A stretch of DNA of 64,000 nucleotides from Larix kaempferi (lineage: Eukaryota > Streptophyta > Pinopsida > Pinales > Pinaceae), in assembly GCA_027924585.1 (NCBI GenBank), contig BSBM01000865.1, positions 7,700,501-7,764,500 of the forward strand. Direction: 5' to 3'. Below are positions 35,730-46,499 of the stretch, piece by piece. The notes under the pieces were generated by a model. It had not been told where the DNA came from, ran no database searches, and saw nothing but the letters and a program-made list of their open reading frames with translations. The position numbers and the translations under genes were made by a program. Within the stretch, counting starts at the first letter, position 1. The number at the start of each line of letters is the position of its first letter.

Positions 35730-36022
35730 CCCCGGTGGTATTGAGTCCGCTACCACCCACATCTATTTGCCGCCGATCACTTTGGCGATGTGGGAAGCAA
35801 TATTGGCCGTTGATCGGGATTCTTGACATCTCCGCCACCGAAACTTGATCGGGGTTTAATCTTTTCACAAATTTGCTTTCGGACTTTGCATAAGTGGGTT
35901 TTTCCCTCTTGTTTTTTGAATTGTCAACCTTTTATTCAACCTCCTTGTGGTAATTTCACTGCTTTTAGGTTATCATGGCAAAATTTTTAGGATTTGAATA
36001 CTTTTCAGATATAGTGTCAACA

Positions 36023-36221
36023 CCTGTAATGCCGCTAACTGCGGACATTGATGAGTTGGATGGCCTAAATCGTCACACAATGAGCATTTAGGAGGAGCAC
36101 GAGACACGGGGGGGTTTAACCGTTTTGGGAGGGGGTACAGCAGTGTATGGTTGTGGGCCTCTGCCCCCATTGCGCTTGATAAGAGGAGGGGGATTCGTAG
36201 AGGACGAAGGGGTAGTGACAC
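36023..36221 (-). pseudogene. G1: second zinc knuckle after the protease
   Basis: In the G1 gag-protease frame, after the stop at 36390. It holds a CX2CX4HX4C knuckle (CSLCDDLGHPTHQC) near 36090-36045 and is cut by element T at 36022/36023. A zinc knuckle after protease is not the usual order. Confidence 0.6.
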
Positions 36222-36389
36222 AGGGAGGTGGTTGACTAGTAGTCGCCATGGGTTGCACCGGTTGTAGGACGAAGTTTGGTGTCGACGGGGGAACGGGAGG
36301 CGAAAGATATCACACGGGTAATCCCAAGGTTAACCCAGGGAGGCTAAGGGTAGCCATAACTGGGGCGCTTACTACTCCCGAGGGAGGGA

Positions 36390-37151
36390 CTAGGAAGGGG
36401 ATTGTGTGGATGGGTATAACACCAATGTGACTAGGTACCAATGTTGGTTTGGGAAACAAGGGCGGTTATTATTAGGTGTTTGTGTATTGTGGGAAAGGGT
36501 ACATAGGTTAGATACTTTGGGTGCAGATGACGGGGGAGGAATGGATTGGAATGTTGATGTCATCGGCGGATCTGAGTAAACTCCAGGTCCCACTGAGGAA
36601 ACAAACGAGGTAGCGGCACCACTAACAGGTTGTTCAACCATGGGGAGAACATTTTCGGGTGCAGTGGGGGCATTTGGATCGTAGTAGGTGAGTTGGTCAA
36701 CCTTAACCACGCATCCATCATGGGGGAACATCATGGTATGAAAAACGGAGGAGGCAACCGCCTTCATGGCATACATGCAGCTGCGGCCAAGTAAGAGGTT
36801 ATAATCCAGTTGGTCATTGATGACCTCTATGTCAATGTGAATGGTTTTACCAGCCAGCTGGATGGAGACGTTAGCTAATAGGCCTTGGGGTTGAGGCGAA
36901 CGACCGTCGTAGGCTCGCAACGCAGTATTGGACTGCTGAAGAGTAGGGGATCCCAACTTCTGCCAAACGAATGTGGACATGACGCATGTAGAGGCACCTT
37001 CATCGATGATGCACCGATGGATGACAAGATTCCGAACTGAAACAGAAACTTGGAACGCTAAAGTGGAAGGCAGGCGTGGTTCGGATTGGTCCAAATCGAA
37101 TGCCATCAGTTGTGAATCATTTTGTTCAATAGCACCAATGGTGGAGAGCAA
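36390..37151 (-). pseudogene. G1 aspartic protease
   Basis: Retroviral-type aspartic protease. The active site reads IIDEGASTCVM near 36990-36960 (DEGAS, where DSGAS or DTGAS is usual). Later YNLLLGRSCMYAMKAV near 36815-36770 matches the LLGRPW-like second conserved block. It is in the same frame as Gag, separated by TAA at 37185-37187. The C-terminal part is Pro/Ser/Thr-rich and ends at 36390. Confidence 0.82.
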
Positions 37152-37184
37152 AGTCTTATGTTGTGAAGGACATTTTTTTAGGAC

Positions 37185-38423
37185 TTATAACACAGACATG
37201 TCCACGGGAGATTGGGCTAAGTCATCTACAATGTTGTAATTTGATGCAACGCGAACATTGGGGTTATTGTTGATACGACAAAGTGGGAAACCAGGTGCTT
37301 TGGAGGCACCATTGAGTGGAGCCGGAGGTATACGTAACGTTTTATCGGTGGGATGAGCGTTGGTGTTTTTGTCGGCGGGAGGGGCTTCAGGGGTGGAGCC
37401 ATATTGGTTCCATCGGGTTTGGAGGTTGACATCAGCGGACGACATCATCAACAAGTGGTGAGTACCTGAGTCGAACATGGGTTTATCAGGAGCGGTGTAA
37501 GTGATCTGTTGTTGTGGTGGCACGTTGCCTTGAGGGGGAGCCAATGGCCGAGTGTTTACTACGCCTTGGGTTGGTAAGGGGTTTTGCAGTACCAAAGGTG
37601 GCTGCTGAGGGGGTGGGGGGTTGGGTGGCATGTGAGGAGCTGCATGCCCTTGGCGATGGGCATCATCAACCCAGAGTTGCCGAGCTCGCTCCAAATGTGG
37701 GCAAGCATGTGTGTAGTGGCCATAGACCCCCCAAATAGAACAAGGATGGTTAGTTCGCAAGTTAGGGTTTTTGGCCTGCTTGGGTGGCCGATCAGGGTTT
37801 TGGTTGGCAGGTGACATATTATTGTTGTCTGGGGGATTGGGAGGTTGACCACCTTGGTCTGGAGGAGGGTTGTTCCCACGGTTACGGCCTTTGCCATGGT
37901 TTTGCTGGCCCTGTTGGCGTTGGTTGTTTTGGTTTTGCTGCTGATTTTGTTGGGCATATACTTGCCCTTGGGCAGCAGGTGGGTTCTGGGGTTGCGCAGG
38001 TGCTGGAGCAGGCTGTGGAGGATAATATGTGGGTGGAGGCTGCGTAGGTGCTGCACCTTGTGGGGGTTGCTGATATGTCTTCGGAGCGGGTTGTGGGTTG
38101 GCCGCAGGGGCTGCCTGTGGTGGGTAATAAGCAGGTTGGGCTTGAGAGGTCACAGGAGCTGGTGCAGCCTGTGGATGGTAATACGGCTGCGGTGCGACCG
38201 GGGGGGCATAGGCAGGGGATGCATTCCCAAAGCACTGAGGTGGACATGAGGGTCCATGGGAATGGTGGTGATGTGCCATGGGAGCATACGAATTGGTAGC
38301 TCCGGACTGTGATGTAGCCCGCGAAAGGTCGGCGCCATGGCTAGGACGTGCTATGGAAAAGGGTTGGGGATGCGAGGCAACACGGCCAATGATGCCATCT
38401 GCGGCATGGGATGCCCCCGGCAC
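37185..38423 (-). pseudogene. G1 Gag, nucleocapsid part (Pro/Gln-rich)
   Basis: About 410 codons, very rich in Pro, Gln, Asn and Ala, with a short basic GKGRNRGN patch near 37875-37850. One zinc knuckle lies near 37735-37690 in which the second Cys is Trp (CSIWGVYGHYTHAC), so it probably does not bind zinc. It is in frame with the capsid part; a TAG at 38538-38540 separates them. Open plus-strand frames across this region are shadows of the biased composition. Confidence 0.8.
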
Positions 38424-38537
38424 ATCATGCTGGGAGGAATCGCCAGGAGGGGCGTCAGGTATAATGGTATAGAGGTAACCCGACTGGGCGTATATGAGGT
38501 CAAATTGCTGGGCTTTAAGGATGTCCTCTTCTTCAGA

Positions 38538-39374
38538 CTAGGGTCGTTCGGATGCCACATCCTTTGCAATGACAGGAAGGAGGGATTTTAGGAACCAATC
38601 TAAGAAGATATGGTCATCTAACTTGATTTTGCAAAGGCTGCGGCGTCGACGCCACTCATGAATGTGGTCAGTGATGTGGGTAGCCGTGTTCTGTCTGCAA
38701 GACAGTAGGATCTCAACTCCCGCGTCATAGCGGACAGGTAACTGAACGAACTGTAGGAAGGTCGAGGCAAGGGAAGTAAAGGTGGCATGGGTCCCATGGG
38801 GCTGCTCGATATACCACTTAGCTGTAGAGCCAGTGAAGGTGCGCTGTAACAAACGCAAGTGGACAGAGTCGTCCACTATGGAGTTGGAGGAACACCATAG
38901 ATGGAAGGACATAATATGGTTCTGGGGGTCCTCACCTGCCTTGCCCTCAAACTTAGGGATGTCGGAGGGGAGCTTGGTAGGCATGTGAGGCCACGCAGGG
39001 TCGTGTCTAATTGGATCGTTAGTCAGTCTGGCTAGGTCAGGAAGGTTGAGGCTAGCCATGAATGGAAAACTAGTAGAAGGATGTGACATACTAGTGGGTG
39101 TGACCAAATTGGGGCCAATGCCCCCAAGTGAAGGGGCAAGGTTCGGGATGTTGCCCCCAAGTGGAGGGACGAAAGTGGTATGGGACGGGCCTACGCCGCC
39201 AAGGGTAGTGTGAGTCACTGATGGAGTGGGAATAGGTATTCCAGCTACTGGAATGGGTGCAGTGATCGGAATGGTAGATGGGGGCCCCATCGAGGGCATA
39301 CCCAAAGCGGGTGTGGTGGTGGATGCTCCACCAATGGTCCCTACAAAGAAAGGGGTGGAAGTCATGCCATCCAT
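38538..39374 (-). pseudogene. G1 Gag, capsid part
   Basis: Start taken at ATG 39374 (MDGMTST); the frame is open a little upstream but has no ATG before a TGA. A Pro/Gly/Thr-rich N-terminal half of about 125 residues is followed by a retrotransposon Gag capsid domain: DIPKFEGKAGEDPQNHIMSF near 38955-38900, TAKWYIEQ near 38830, and the typical helical end to TAG 38538. Confidence 0.82.
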
Positions 39375-41333
39375 GGGGCTGGCTGGTGCAGTGTAAATGG
39401 GGTTCTCGGACTCTACCTCAAAATCAGAGGTGAAATAGAAGGCATCTAGATCGGGTGACAGAGCTCTATGTCATTGACGTGTGGAGTCAAGTGACAAGGC
39501 TCGATATCTATGATGGGTGGTATCAAGTGATGAAGATCTATGTCTATGACAGGTGGTGTCAAGTGAACCGTACTGTGGGGGCTTGCACCGGAGGCGCCGA
39601 GAATGTCTCAGGGACTCAATGGTGACAAATGGTGTCAAATATCTGGGGGTTGTGTTGAGTGAAAAATAGCTCAAAAACCCTAATGCAACCGAGTGTGCAG
39701 AAGGAGAGCTCAAAAAATATGGCACTCAGGCCAACAACCAACTCAAAACACTTACTGCAACAGCTGTGCTACAATAAGTGGAGTATCAACAGAAATGGTC
39801 AGAATACCAACAAGCAGCAGGTTTCCTAAAAAATAAAAATAGTGGACTCACTAGACCAAAAGGAGGTAAGGGAGCATGCAAACACCTAACTAAATAGTAT
39901 TATGACTCAACTAGACATATCCTCTGCAAGGTGATGAAATCCAAGTCAGACAATATGGATAGGAGAGCCAAGTGAGTAAATATATCCCCCTACCGGGAGG
40001 GACACCGGGTAGTCAATCCTAGAAGAAAGGCAACTAAGATACCCTATTCATGACACGTCCAAAAAAGGTGAATCTGCCGTTTGGTCCTTTTACCACAGTA
40101 CCCCCATACGGGGATACCCTGAGAACTATGAAAGGTAGCCCTTTGGTTACTGAATGGATTTCGGTATTCCACTCAGGCCTCCGGAACCAGTCTGGAAACT
40201 TCAACCCTCCTAGGGGACAGGCCCTCTGATAAACTGGTCGTGACCGTGCCAAAAAATACTAGGGGATTTTGGTTCCCTAATGGACAATAGCTATGTCTCA
40301 AGTGTAAGCAACCGAGGGGTGTTATTTGGATGCCTATCCCCCCGATCCTACCTAACTACAAAAATTCTTATGTGTTCCCCAAGTGGGGTTAGAATGTTGG
40401 TTGAGTTAAGTAGTTTTTTAAGGCTCACTTGAATTAGGTGACAGAGTGTGTGTGTGTGAGGTGATGAACCCAAAATAAAAGTGTCGCAAGAGGGGCAACT
40501 TTCTAACTAAAACTAACAAGACAGAATGTAAACTTTAACATGCAAAATTTTCTCTTTTTTAAGTAAACTGCTGAAATTTTTTAAAAAACGATTCTTTGAA
40601 TGAAACAGAAAGAAAAACTTTAGAAAAGGCTATAAGGAAGTATGGCTGTAGGTAGGACAGATGGCTGTGCAAGTGCAGAAAATAGTGCAGCAAAGTGCTG
40701 GGTTCAAAACAAGGAAAAAGTGCAGAAAGCTGACCGCGGGTTTGTTGCAAATATAGGCGGTCGAACCGCGGGAAACAGAGCAACAGTCGCGGACAGGTTG
40801 CGGGTTTTTGGCCGAAAGATGCAGTCGGACTGCAGGAAAAAGGTAAAAAGCCACAAGCGGGTTGCAGAAAAATGGCTGAAAGCCATAGGCAGGACGCAGG
40901 AAAAAGGCCTACAGACACAGTCGGGTTGCAGCAAAAGGGCTGAAAGCCGCAGTTGGGACGCAGGAAAAATGAAGAAAGGCGCCGGTGGATTGCGGGAAAA
41001 TGGCCGAAAGCCACAGGCAGGACGCAGGAAAAAAGCCGAAAGGTGCTAGCGGGTTGCGGGAAAATGGCCTAAAGCCGCAGGAGGGACATGGAAAAAGGGT
41101 CAATAGCCGCAGTCGGACCGTCCCAAACAGGCTAATAGCCGCGGTCGGATCGCAGGTAACAGACTGAAGACGGCCGGAAGGTTGCTGGAAACAGTCTGAG
41201 AGCCGCGGTTGGATCGCAGGTAAACGCCTGAAAGACGCGGTCGGAACGTGACTGCAGAGGGTTAAAGATGCGGTTTATGGTAGCCGAAAGGAAAAGACAG
41301 AAAAATATTTTAAAAACTATAACCAGAAATTCA
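39375..41333. other. G1 leader with a minisatellite
   Basis: No gene accepted. At about 40770-41260 a degenerate tandem array with a period near 33 bp (core GCGGGTTGCAGGAAAA, GCCGAAAGCC) has about fourteen copies. The rest (39480-40640) contains short diverged direct repeats near 39475-39560 (marker GTCAAGTGA) and otherwise nothing I recognise. Confidence 0.75.
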
Positions 41334-41351
41334 AACCAAGGGGAGTCGCCA
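41334..41351 (-). promoter_or_regulatory. G1 primer-binding site
   Basis: On the minus strand TGGCGACTCCCCTTGG, four bases after the 5' LTR end. TGGCGACTCC sites are common in plant gypsy elements. I do not assign the tRNA. Confidence 0.65.
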
Positions 41352-41355
41352 AAAC

Positions 41356-42119
41356 TGTAGGTAGGGTTTTCACCCTAGCTTGTGCAAATGAGCACCTACT
41401 AAGGAGAAGGGACTCCTTAGTAGCAATTCAATAAACAGTAAATTAAAATGCTAAAACAATATGAATTCTAAACTAGCATGAGCATTAAGAAACAACAAAA
41501 AATGGAATAATAAATGGTTTTCTTTTGTATTAAAATTTTACCTCAAGTGTAGAGGTTGGTGAAGTTCTTGCAATGATCCAAGAGGGTTGCTTCAAACTCC
41601 AACTTTGCACCTTCTCTTTCTCCAATGGTGGAAATGGGCCAAAAGGGGCTCTCAATGGTGAAAGTAGCTCAAGGGTGAGCTAGGGTTTCAAGAGAGATTT
41701 TGGCAGAGTAAGGGTATACTTGATTGTGGATATGAAATGAGGGGTCTCCATCACCTATTTATAGGTTTTTGGTGGTGGAGTGCTAGCCCATGGTTTTGGG
41801 AACCATATGGTTTAGGTCAGCTGTATAGGGTTTTTTTCCTCCTTTTTCCTCTTTTTCCTCCTTTTTTTATATTTTTTATTCCCTTTTTAGAGGGTTTTTT
41901 CTATTTTGGAGGAATTTTGGATAGTTTTGGGGGGAAAAGGGGTTTTTTAGCCTTTTTTAGGCTTTTTTTATGGTTTTGTGGCCTTTTGGAGGCTTTTTAG
42001 GCCTTTTGGGGGCTTTTTAATGGGATTTTAGGGTTCTGAAGGTAAATATGGTAGGAAATATGGACAAATGAGTAATGTGATAGGTAGATGAGGTAGTGAG
42101 CACTTTTTGGGTGTTAACA
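41356..42119 (-). repeat. G1 5' LTR
   Basis: 764 bp, partner of 13691-14456, about 4% different by hand count. TATAAATA reads on the minus strand at 41756-41763. The duplication GCAAT follows at 42120-42124. Confidence 0.95.
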
Positions 42120-42124
42120 GCAAT

Positions 42125-43215
42125 TTTCCTGGATGTTTCATAAAGTTGCTATCGTACAATAGCACCAAGTCACCTTGCTGAAACTGTTTACTTTTGATGT
42201 GGCAATCATGCCAGGCCTTCTGGCGATCCTTCTCCACCCCTTGGTGAAAGCCATTGATAAATCGATCTTCTTCCAGCTGCACCAATTGCGCTAGACGTTC
42301 ATCTAATGCTGCGACATCATCCATTCCCTTAATAGCCACAATTCGTAGACTCAGAACAATGTACTCCATTGGCATAATCGCTTCTTTCCCATATACCATC
42401 GTAAAAGGTGTCTGACTAGTCATATTTTTACATGTGGTGCGATAGGCCCACAACACTACTGGGATTTTCAGATCCCAGTCATCGCGGTTCGCATTATACA
42501 CCTTGGTCAGTGCATGCTCCAATACCTTGTTAAACGCCTCCACCGTCCCATTCGCCTGTGGGTGATAGGGTGTACTCTTCTTATGCTGTATCTGCAACTC
42601 GTCCATTAATGTGCTGATGGTGCGATTAAGAAAGTGGCTACCTCGATCACTCAACAAAATCTTAGGGCAGCCGAAACGAGTGATAATGTGATAAAAAAAA
42701 AATCGAGTAGCCGTCGCTGTGAAACAATCAACTACGGGTGTCGCCTCGGCCCATAGAGTCAAATACTTTATCGCTGTGATGATGTATTGCTTACCCGTAT
42801 GTTTCCCTAGTGGAGTGATCAGCCCGAAAAAATCCACAACCCATTTTTCAAATGGTTATAATGTCACTTGAGGTAGCAGCGGCATCTCATTGTGTCTGGA
42901 CGGCTTGCCAGTTCGCTGACAAACATCGCAAGATTGCCCATAGTCTGTTGCATCATTATGTAATGTGGGCCACCAAAGCCCTGCACGCAATACCTTCTGG
43001 GAAGTTGCCCGACCACCATAGTGTCCTCCCGCTACTCCACCATGTGCCTCAACCAATATCTGCGCTTGCTCATGTGGCAAGACACATCTATGCAATATCT
43101 CATCAGCACCTAATTTATACAATTCTCCCATGATTAGCTGAAAGTCAGCAGCCTTGACAACCAACTGTTTCTTCTGAGTAGTGGTAAAGTCATCGGGCGC
43201 GGTGTCGGTCACCAA
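42125..43215 (-). pseudogene. G2 integrase
   Basis: Ty3/gypsy integrase. The HHCC zinc region has HGGVAGGHYGG and CDVCQRTGK near 43050-42895. The core has Asp in VVDFFG, Asp in LLSDRGSHF and Glu in GTVEAFNK, so all three catalytic acids are present. The C-terminal domain reaches QGDLVLLYDSNFMKHPGK and is split by G1, continuing at 13690-13608 and, beyond copia, at 6362. One stop lies near 42850. G3 has the same enzyme at 55165-56439. Confidence 0.9.
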
Positions 43216-43217
43216 AA

Positions 43218-43890
43218 CTAAAGGATGTCATCAAAATATTGATCAGCAGCAACGACTTTAAATAGTTGGGCATCCGACAACTCATCTTCGATATTAGTCG
43301 CTTCCTCCCCTATGTCAATCCGTGATAAATAATCGGGTCCAGCATTCAACCGTCCAGGTTTCACAATGAATTCAAAATCAAACTCCTGAAATAAAAGTAG
43401 CCAACGACATATCTTCCCCCCCAACACAGGATTATTGACCAAGTATTTCAATGAAGAATGATCAGTGAACATTTTAAAGTGTCCACCCAACAAATAATGC
43501 CAGAATTTCTGCAGCACGTAAACCATGGCTAGACCTTCCCACTCTATGGTAGTTTAATTTCATTCTACAGAGGACAGCTTCCGACTGGAAAAAGAAATAG
43601 GATGATCAAGATCACCTTCGCGAGGTTTAGGCAACACAACACCCAATGCAATCGATGAAGCATCAACATGGACATGGAATTCCTTACTCCAATCCCGAAA
43701 GACCAATATCGGTGCCGATGCCATCTTCACCTTGAGTGTTTCGAAGCTATCCTGATATTCCGGGCTCCACTAGAATCCCGCGTCCTTCTTCAACAACTTT
43801 TCCATAGGAGCAGTAATCGCACCATAACCCCTGATAAACTTGCAATAATATCCTGTATGACCCAAAGTTTCTCGCAACTGCTTAACGATG
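43218..43890 (-). pseudogene. G2 RNase H
   Basis: Native gypsy RNase H, C-terminal to RT. FTDHSSLKYL near 43480-43450 keeps the catalytic Asp, and LNAGPDYLSRI near 43350-43320 is the conserved end. Stops near 43555 and 43772 break the N-terminal part. Unlike elements A and T, the RNase H of this family is of the catalytic type (compare the intact motifs in G3). Confidence 0.82.
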
Positions 43891-44650
43891 GTCGACGGTT
43901 GCAACCCCAAAATGAGCGCAATTTTGGCTGGATCAACCAGCAATTTTGGCTGGATCAACCAGCAATCCCTGTTTACACACGATATGACCCAGCAATATCC
44001 CAAACGGTGCACAAAATGTACATTTCTTCAAGTTCAGCGATATCTCGTGCTGTCGGCATTGCTCAAGCATTAACCACAGATTGGCCAGATGATCATGAAT
44101 CAACCCATAAGCTGTCCAATCTTCCATATATACCTGCAAAAATTTCTGAATAAAATCTTTGAATGCAGCAACAACAATCGGGGAGAATATTGCAGGCACA
44201 TTCTTCAAACCAAACGACATTACCGTGCATTGAAAGCAACCCCATTCAGTAACGAAAGTTGTCTTATGGCGATCTTCCTTGGCAATGCGAATATGATGGT
44301 AGCCAAAGAATCCATCAATGAATGAGTACATCTCCTAGCCTCCCACCCCTTCAAGTACTTCATCAGTAAATGGGGTCGGAAAAGGGTCATGCAAGAAGGC
44401 ATCATTCAACTTCCGCAAGTCGACGCAAATGCGCACGTCACCTGTTTTCTTGTCCTGCACGACCATGGGACTGATCCATTCAGACTCTTCCACAGGTTCA
44501 ATAATACCAGCATCCAACATGTGATCAAGTTCCGCCTTGACCTTTTCTTTATGTCGCAGATTCAGCCGATAAGGTCGCTGTCGGACTGGCTTAGCATCTG
44601 GTTTTAATGGAATCTTCATCTTGCCTAAATCACCCAAGATTCCCTTCATT
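43891..44650 (-). pseudogene. G2 reverse transcriptase
   Basis: Gypsy RT. ICVDLRKLNDAFLHDPFPTP near 44430-44370, MYSFIDGFFGYHHIRI near 44330-44285, and the catalytic box YMED near 44130 in place of YMDD (G3 has YMDD), so this copy is probably inactive. Upstream are FQDVFPTNFSEMKGI near 44680 and RQRPYRLNLRHKEKV near 44580. A stop near 44335 and a 22-bp duplication at 43919-43962 break the frame. Confidence 0.88.
43919..43962. repeat. 22-bp tandem duplication inside G2 RT
   Basis: GCAATTTTGGCTGGATCAAC plus CA occurs twice head to tail. G3 has a single copy at the matching place (about 54441-54465). As 22 is not a multiple of 3, it shifts the frame. Confidence 0.9.
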
Positions 44651-44839
44651 TCGGAAAAATTCGTAGGAAACACATCTTGAAACTCACGAAGTAACTTAGT
44701 AACCTTACTCATCATCTCATCATCCCAATAATCCCCAACATTAGCAAACTTGGGAGTAGCCTCTGTGCCGATATTCATCTTGCGAAGCTGCAATGGTCGA
44801 CTGAACGGATTACTTGGCACAGCAGGTGGGACCACATCG

Positions 44840-45560
44840 CGACTTCCTTCAGATTCGGGAATGTTGACATTCTAGGGATCGTCCTCATCCTTTGGCCCAT
44901 CGCTAATGTTGAAGCACTCCATGAGAGACTGCATCTGACAATATGTGTGCAGGTCGACAGTGTAGGCCGCTAGAACAACCTGAAGTACCACGTCGTGGAT
45001 GAGCTATAAGGCATTATGGACATCAGGGTTGGCATTCGCAAAAGTGAACGTATGAGTGAAACAAACCATCAACTCCCCCCATGTTGTAATGTCTCGGCGC
45101 AACTCGGCTGCAGTGTACCATGAGCGCGGCATCTCATCCAAAGTATGGATAAAAGCATGGACCCACTCATCTCTAGGTCGCACTACCCATAATCGTTGGC
45201 ATTCCATCACATGATCACTAGGATTAGTCCGGTCGTCATACTTGCCAGGGTGATAAACCTCGGTATTGCCAAACCGAACCATCATCAACCTTCGACACTA
45301 TGACCAACCATTAATGAATTTCTTATGGGTCGCCGACCAGCGTGCTGGAGAAGCCTTCAGTGCTTCCTCCAATGCCAACAATTGCTATGGTTCTGAGACG
45401 CGGTTTTTAAATTCTGTCAAAAAGGTGGGTAGGCCAGGAAAACCCTCATAGACAGGCAATGTGATCATTTATGTCGCAACATGACATAGGGATTGTGTAC
45501 TAAGCCACATTTCCGGAATGGTACCTCATGCAATCGATTATGCCAATGTTCCAAGGCATC
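44840..45560 (-). pseudogene. G2: second Gag-capsid-like module between protease and RT
   Basis: Between protease and RT the frame encodes sequence that looks like a retrotransposon capsid: FPGLPTFL near 45440, TPARWSATHKKFING near 45355-45310, then KYDDRTNPSDHVMECQ, DEMPRSWYTAAELRRD and ELMVCFTHTFTF near 45245-45040. This is the usual gag pattern of a D(P/P-like)DH motif, a W-Y/F motif and an F-F motif. It is additional to the normal Gag at 47640-48167. G3 has the same module at 52740-53560, so it is a feature of the family. Confidence 0.6.
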
Positions 45561-45683
45561 ATCAGAGTCAGAAGACGCAAATCTCTCGTTGCGCCACTCC
45601 AACTCACCGTTGATAGTAGGATAAATATAATCTTCAGAAATGTCCCATCCAGTGGGATCATCATCTTTTACAAGATGAACGTA

Positions 45684-46450
45684 TCAGCGTCCTTCAGCCA
45701 GATCCAACGGGGCTATGACTCTAAAATCACGATTCTCAAAGGTCATCATGCGCTTCTTGAAGTTGATTACAGCTCCACTATATTTATCCCATCCAATCCC
45801 CAAGAGCGTCGGATAAGAGCTTCCTCCCTCAACCACTTCAATGACATCGAAGTCAACATAAGTATCCATTCCCTCAATATCGATCGTGAGCCGCCGAGCT
45901 CGCCCAATGGGTGTTACCTTCGCATGCTTAGCCAACTAGAGATGCACAAAAGACAAGCTCAATGGGGGACTCCCCATCGTTTGCCACGCCTTCTTGGTTA
46001 ATATGTTGACATCTGAACCAAGGTCAAGAATAACAAAGTCAACATCATATTCACTAATCTGAAGATTCATTCGCATCTCCTTGCCAATCTTCTGTTGCTG
46101 TAGGGAGTTTACTGCCGACTCTTGCCATCCTTTCAGAAATCACTGCAACCATCCCTCAATATCAAGCAAGGAAGCCGGGTCTCGAGCCAATAACAGACAT
46201 CTTTCAAGAAACTTTTGCAACGTGCCTGGTGGTGGCGGCCAATCAGCATCTGATGTACTATCAAAGACAGGTGGCATATCACAAACAACATCCTTACCGT
46301 GGTCTTTCTCCAAGGTGCAACGTGCCTCTAGGAATGTCTCCCGCTCCGTATCAATGTCGAAAGGTACCATCTTCTGACCAGCCAACCGAATCAGGTTGCG
46401 AACTATCTTCCCCAGTTGTCTTGCCTCCATGAGTGACAACAACCACCAAA
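45684..46450 (-). pseudogene. G2 protease region
   Basis: Begins with a conserved linker (PFDIDTERETFLEARCTLEK near 46360-46310, EIEGWL-like near 46160), then the aspartic protease with ILDLGSDVNIL near 46040-46010 and the second half TYVDFDVIEV, SYPTLLGIGW near 45870-45790. The active-site Asp is kept. Stops at about 45933 and 46141. Confidence 0.75.
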
Positions 46451-46499
46451 GCATCTTGTGGTCACGGTTCTACAGAAATGGTCGCAATATTTGCACCCT

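Larger units (their letters stand above)
20038..36022 (-). mobile_element. T: dual-RNase-H Tat/Ogre-like Ty3/gypsy element with coding LTRs
   Basis: 15,985 bp. In minus orientation: 5' LTR 36022-30995 (5,028 bp), tRNA-Asp primer site, one gag-protease-RNaseH-RT-RNaseH-integrase frame (30820 to 24896), a G-run, and the 3' LTR 24747-20038 (4,710 bp). A second partial internal region follows at 20037-17858, so the 3' LTR also serves as the 5' LTR of a truncated tandem unit. Termini are TGTTGACAC and CTAACA. The right edge in G1 is clean (36022/36023). The left edge is a truncation, so no target duplication can be read. LTR divergence is about 3% outside the deletion. Confidence 0.88.
30995..36022 (-). 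repeat. T 5' LTR (contains a long reading frame)
   Basis: 5,028 bp, TGTTGACACT to CTAACA on the minus strand. It includes the 317 bp (31699-32015) missing from the other LTR. A TATATATA stretch lies at 31112-31122 on the minus strand. Homology between the LTRs stops exactly at 36022 and 24747, which fixes the LTR start. Confidence 0.9.
13691..42119 (-). mobile_element. G1: Ty3/gypsy-type element with gag and protease but no RT or integrase
   Basis: LTRs of 766 bp (13691-14456) and 764 bp (41356-42119), with GCAAT at 13686-13690 and 42120-42124. In minus orientation: 5' LTR, primer site, long leader with a minisatellite, gag, protease, a second zinc knuckle, [element T], a short pre-RT-like frame, 2.7 kb of noncoding repeats, 3' LTR. 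I find no RT, RNase H or integrase belonging to G1, so it probably depended on a partner element. Alternatively those parts were lost when T arrived, since the left edge of T is not a clean end. LTR divergence is roughly 4% by hand count. Confidence 0.85.

Noticed and set aside
37514-38472. Several plus-strand frames of 64-134 codons
   Set aside because: They are shadows of the Pro/Gln-rich G1 nucleocapsid on the minus strand.
40642-41167. Plus- and minus-strand frames of up to 151 codons
   Set aside because: They are translations of the 33-bp minisatellite in the G1 leader.
40770-41260. Regular repeats that could suggest a CRISPR array
   Set aside because: The repeats are degenerate and contiguous with no unique spacers, inside a plant retroelement; the same holds for the arrays at 11493-12990.
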